Source: Nitrospira sp. MA-1
GTDB taxonomy: Bacteria > Nitrospirota > Nitrospiria > Nitrospirales > UBA8639
Length of the DNA stretch: 64,000 bases
Direction of reading: 5' to 3'
Assembly: GCA_032139905.1 (NCBI GenBank)
Contig: JAQJDB010000006.1
Location: 930,001-994,000 of the forward strand
Positions 62,913 to 64,000 of this stretch are shown here, in pieces. Each line of letters opens with the position of its first letter. Position 1 is the first letter of the stretch. A program made the position numbers and the translations under genes. The notes under the pieces were generated by a model, which worked only from the letters and a program-made list of their open reading frames with translations, made no database searches and was not told where the DNA came from.

Positions 62913-63902
62913 ATGACTGTCCATTCCGTCCATCCAGCATGTGTCACTTCAGAGCCATTGCAGGTTGCCGTTTCGGTTGTCGTCCCGGTAACAGAACGGT
63001 GTGATGCCCTCGATGAGGTTTATCGTCTGCATGCGGACATCTTACGTCGTATGGTTCCCTCCTTTGAATTTATATTCGTCCTGGACGAAGGGTTTGAGCA
63101 ACAAGCCGAATCTCTCAATGCCCTGATAGCCAAGGGTGAACCGATTCGAATGGTTCCGCTTCAGCGACATTTTGGAGAGGCCACTGTTCTGATGGTGGGG
63201 TTTCAGGAGGCCAAGGCTGAGGTCATTATTACGTTATCAGCCTATTTTCAGACACTGCCTGAAGGTCTGCACACGGTGATGGATTCCCTTAAGGAGGGAT
63301 ATGATTTGGTGGCGACTCGCCGTTATCCCCGAAAAGATCCCTGGATCAATCGTCTGCAAAATCGCATCTTCCATTTTGCCATGGGATTGCTGACTGGCGT
63401 GGAGTTTCATGATATGAGCTGCAGCCTTCGTGGCATTCGAAGGCCTGTGGTTCGTGAAGTCAATCTTTATGGAGATCTTCACCGATTCCTTCCCTTGCTT
63501 GCCTATCAACGGGGGTTCCGGGTAGTGGAGCGAGATGTCGCCCAGCATCCGGCCGATTGCCACTCCCGAATGCTTCGGCCCGGCGTATACCTTCGCCGTT
63601 TTCTGGACATCATTACGGTCGCCTTCCTCTTTAAATTCACAAAAAAACCATTGCGATTTTTTGGGCTGATCGGAGCGGGATTGTTTTCAGGTGGCCTGGT
63701 CATTTCTATGATTTTGGCTATCCAAAAACTCTTTGGTCTCACTGGACTCACCGATCGGCCACTGTTAATCCTGGGTGTCCTATTGATGGTACTCGGAGTC
63801 CAAACCGCCTCGGTCGGCCTCCTTGGTGAAATGATCGTTTTCACTCATGCCAGGAAGATGAAAGACTACACCATCAAAGATCTCTTAAAGGCAAAACCTT
63901 AA
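62913..63902 (+). CDS. GT2-like membrane protein lacking the metal-binding motif
   Basis: A 329-residue paralog of the preceding enzyme (GIRRP…LYGDLHRFLP, two C-terminal helices, LLGEMIVF). Acidic motifs are altered: FADDGS is VLDEGF and MDGDLQNDP is LSAYFQTLP, so the DxD metal ligands are missing. Start ATG 62913 after AAAAGGCG; ATG 62886 is possible. Probably a pseudo-glycosyltransferase, an adaptor or a binding partner, or an enzyme with changed chemistry. Confidence 0.85.
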   Translation: MTVHSVHPACVTSEPLQVAVSVVVPVTERCDALDEVYRLHADILRRMVPSFEFIFVLDEGFEQQAESLNALIAKGEPIRMVPLQRHFGEATVLMVGFQEAKAEVIITLSAYFQTLPEGLHTVMDSLKEGYDLVATRRYPRKDPWINRLQNRIFHFAMGLLTGVEFHDMSCSLRGIRRPVVREVNLYGDLHRFLPLLAYQRGFRVVERDVAQHPADCHSRMLRPGVYLRRFLDIITVAFLFKFTKKPLRFFGLIGAGLFSGGLVISMILAIQKLFGLTGLTDRPLLILGVLLMVLGVQTASVGLLGEMIVFTHARKMKDYTIKDLLKAKP

Positions 63903-64000
63903 GAATAGTCGCCAAATCAATATCAAGTAAGAAAACGATAGTCTGAAGTTAGGTAGCTCGAACACGATTTCTGGTCACTCTGTTCTTATGAATTCCCCTC

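Noticed and set aside
1-64000. CRISPR arrays and rRNA genes
   Set aside because: No regularly spaced repeat series and no rRNA-like sequence was seen.

Overview
The window is bacterial DNA. The gene set (an exopolysaccharide locus of the XrtA/PEP-CTERM type, paired Wza-like exporters, outer-membrane beta-barrel, lipoproteins) points to a Gram-negative host, and the flavour fits a Nitrospirota-like genome; that taxon is an inference from gene families, not a search result. There are no rRNA genes and no CRISPR array. One complete tRNA gene is present.

Layout. (1) 1-7853 is ordinary chromosome: the end of an ALDH7 aldehyde dehydrogenase, a VOC-fold protein, two small cell-envelope genes, an SGNH-like membrane protein, a TPR lipoprotein and a PA0069-type radical SAM protein. 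(2) 8011-31181 is a double genomic island built around one tRNA-Arg(CCT) gene. An orphan 5' half of the tRNA lies at 8011-8049, the intact tRNA at 19009-19085, and an orphan 3' half at 31137-31181. The only bases shared by all three copies are TTCCTAA, exactly the anticodon loop. Element A (about 8043-19047) ends in a tyrosine integrase that abuts the 5' side of the intact tRNA; element B (about 19041-31143) has its integrase abutting the 3' side. Each element has a paired short direct repeat near both ends, one copy lying inside the 3' end of the integrase gene, as expected for arm-type integrase sites. Element A carries a B12/radical SAM protein, two glycosyltransferases, an IS3-family insertion, a lipoprotein and a DUF3631 ATPase broken by an in-frame stop. 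Element B carries a methyltransferase / serine recombinase / HTH / tyrosine integrase operon, a SIR2-SEC-C gene cut by an IS3-family element, an IS30-family element, and an unfamiliar three-gene unit: a PD-(D/E)XK-like nuclease followed by two paralogous small proteins. That unit is my best candidate for an undescribed (probably defence) system.

(3) 31716-63902 is a large exopolysaccharide region, nearly all on the + strand: two outer-membrane export proteins, a fused chain-length regulator/tyrosine kinase, an initiating sugar-phosphate transferase with a short N-terminus, an XrtA-type polysaccharide deacetylase, an outer-membrane barrel, three GT4 glycosyltransferase/deacetylase-type blocks, a flippase, an adenylate-forming ligase with its own acyl carrier protein and a hexapeptide acyltransferase, two FemAB/GNAT-like proteins, a formyltransferase-like protein, a second identical copy of the IS3-family element, a protein arginine methyltransferase-like enzyme, a secreted beta-propeller protein and two GT2 membrane glycosyltransferases, the second lacking the usual metal-binding acidic residues. 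No exosortase and no obvious polymerase is seen inside the window.

How it works together: lipid-linked sugar assembly starts with the phosphotransferase, is extended by the GT4/GT2 enzymes, decorated by acyl/aminoacyl/formyl and deacetylation steps, flipped by the Wzx-like protein, and exported through the kinase/co-polymerase and the OPX proteins. The islands next to it are mobile accessory DNA that entered through the tRNA gene without destroying it.
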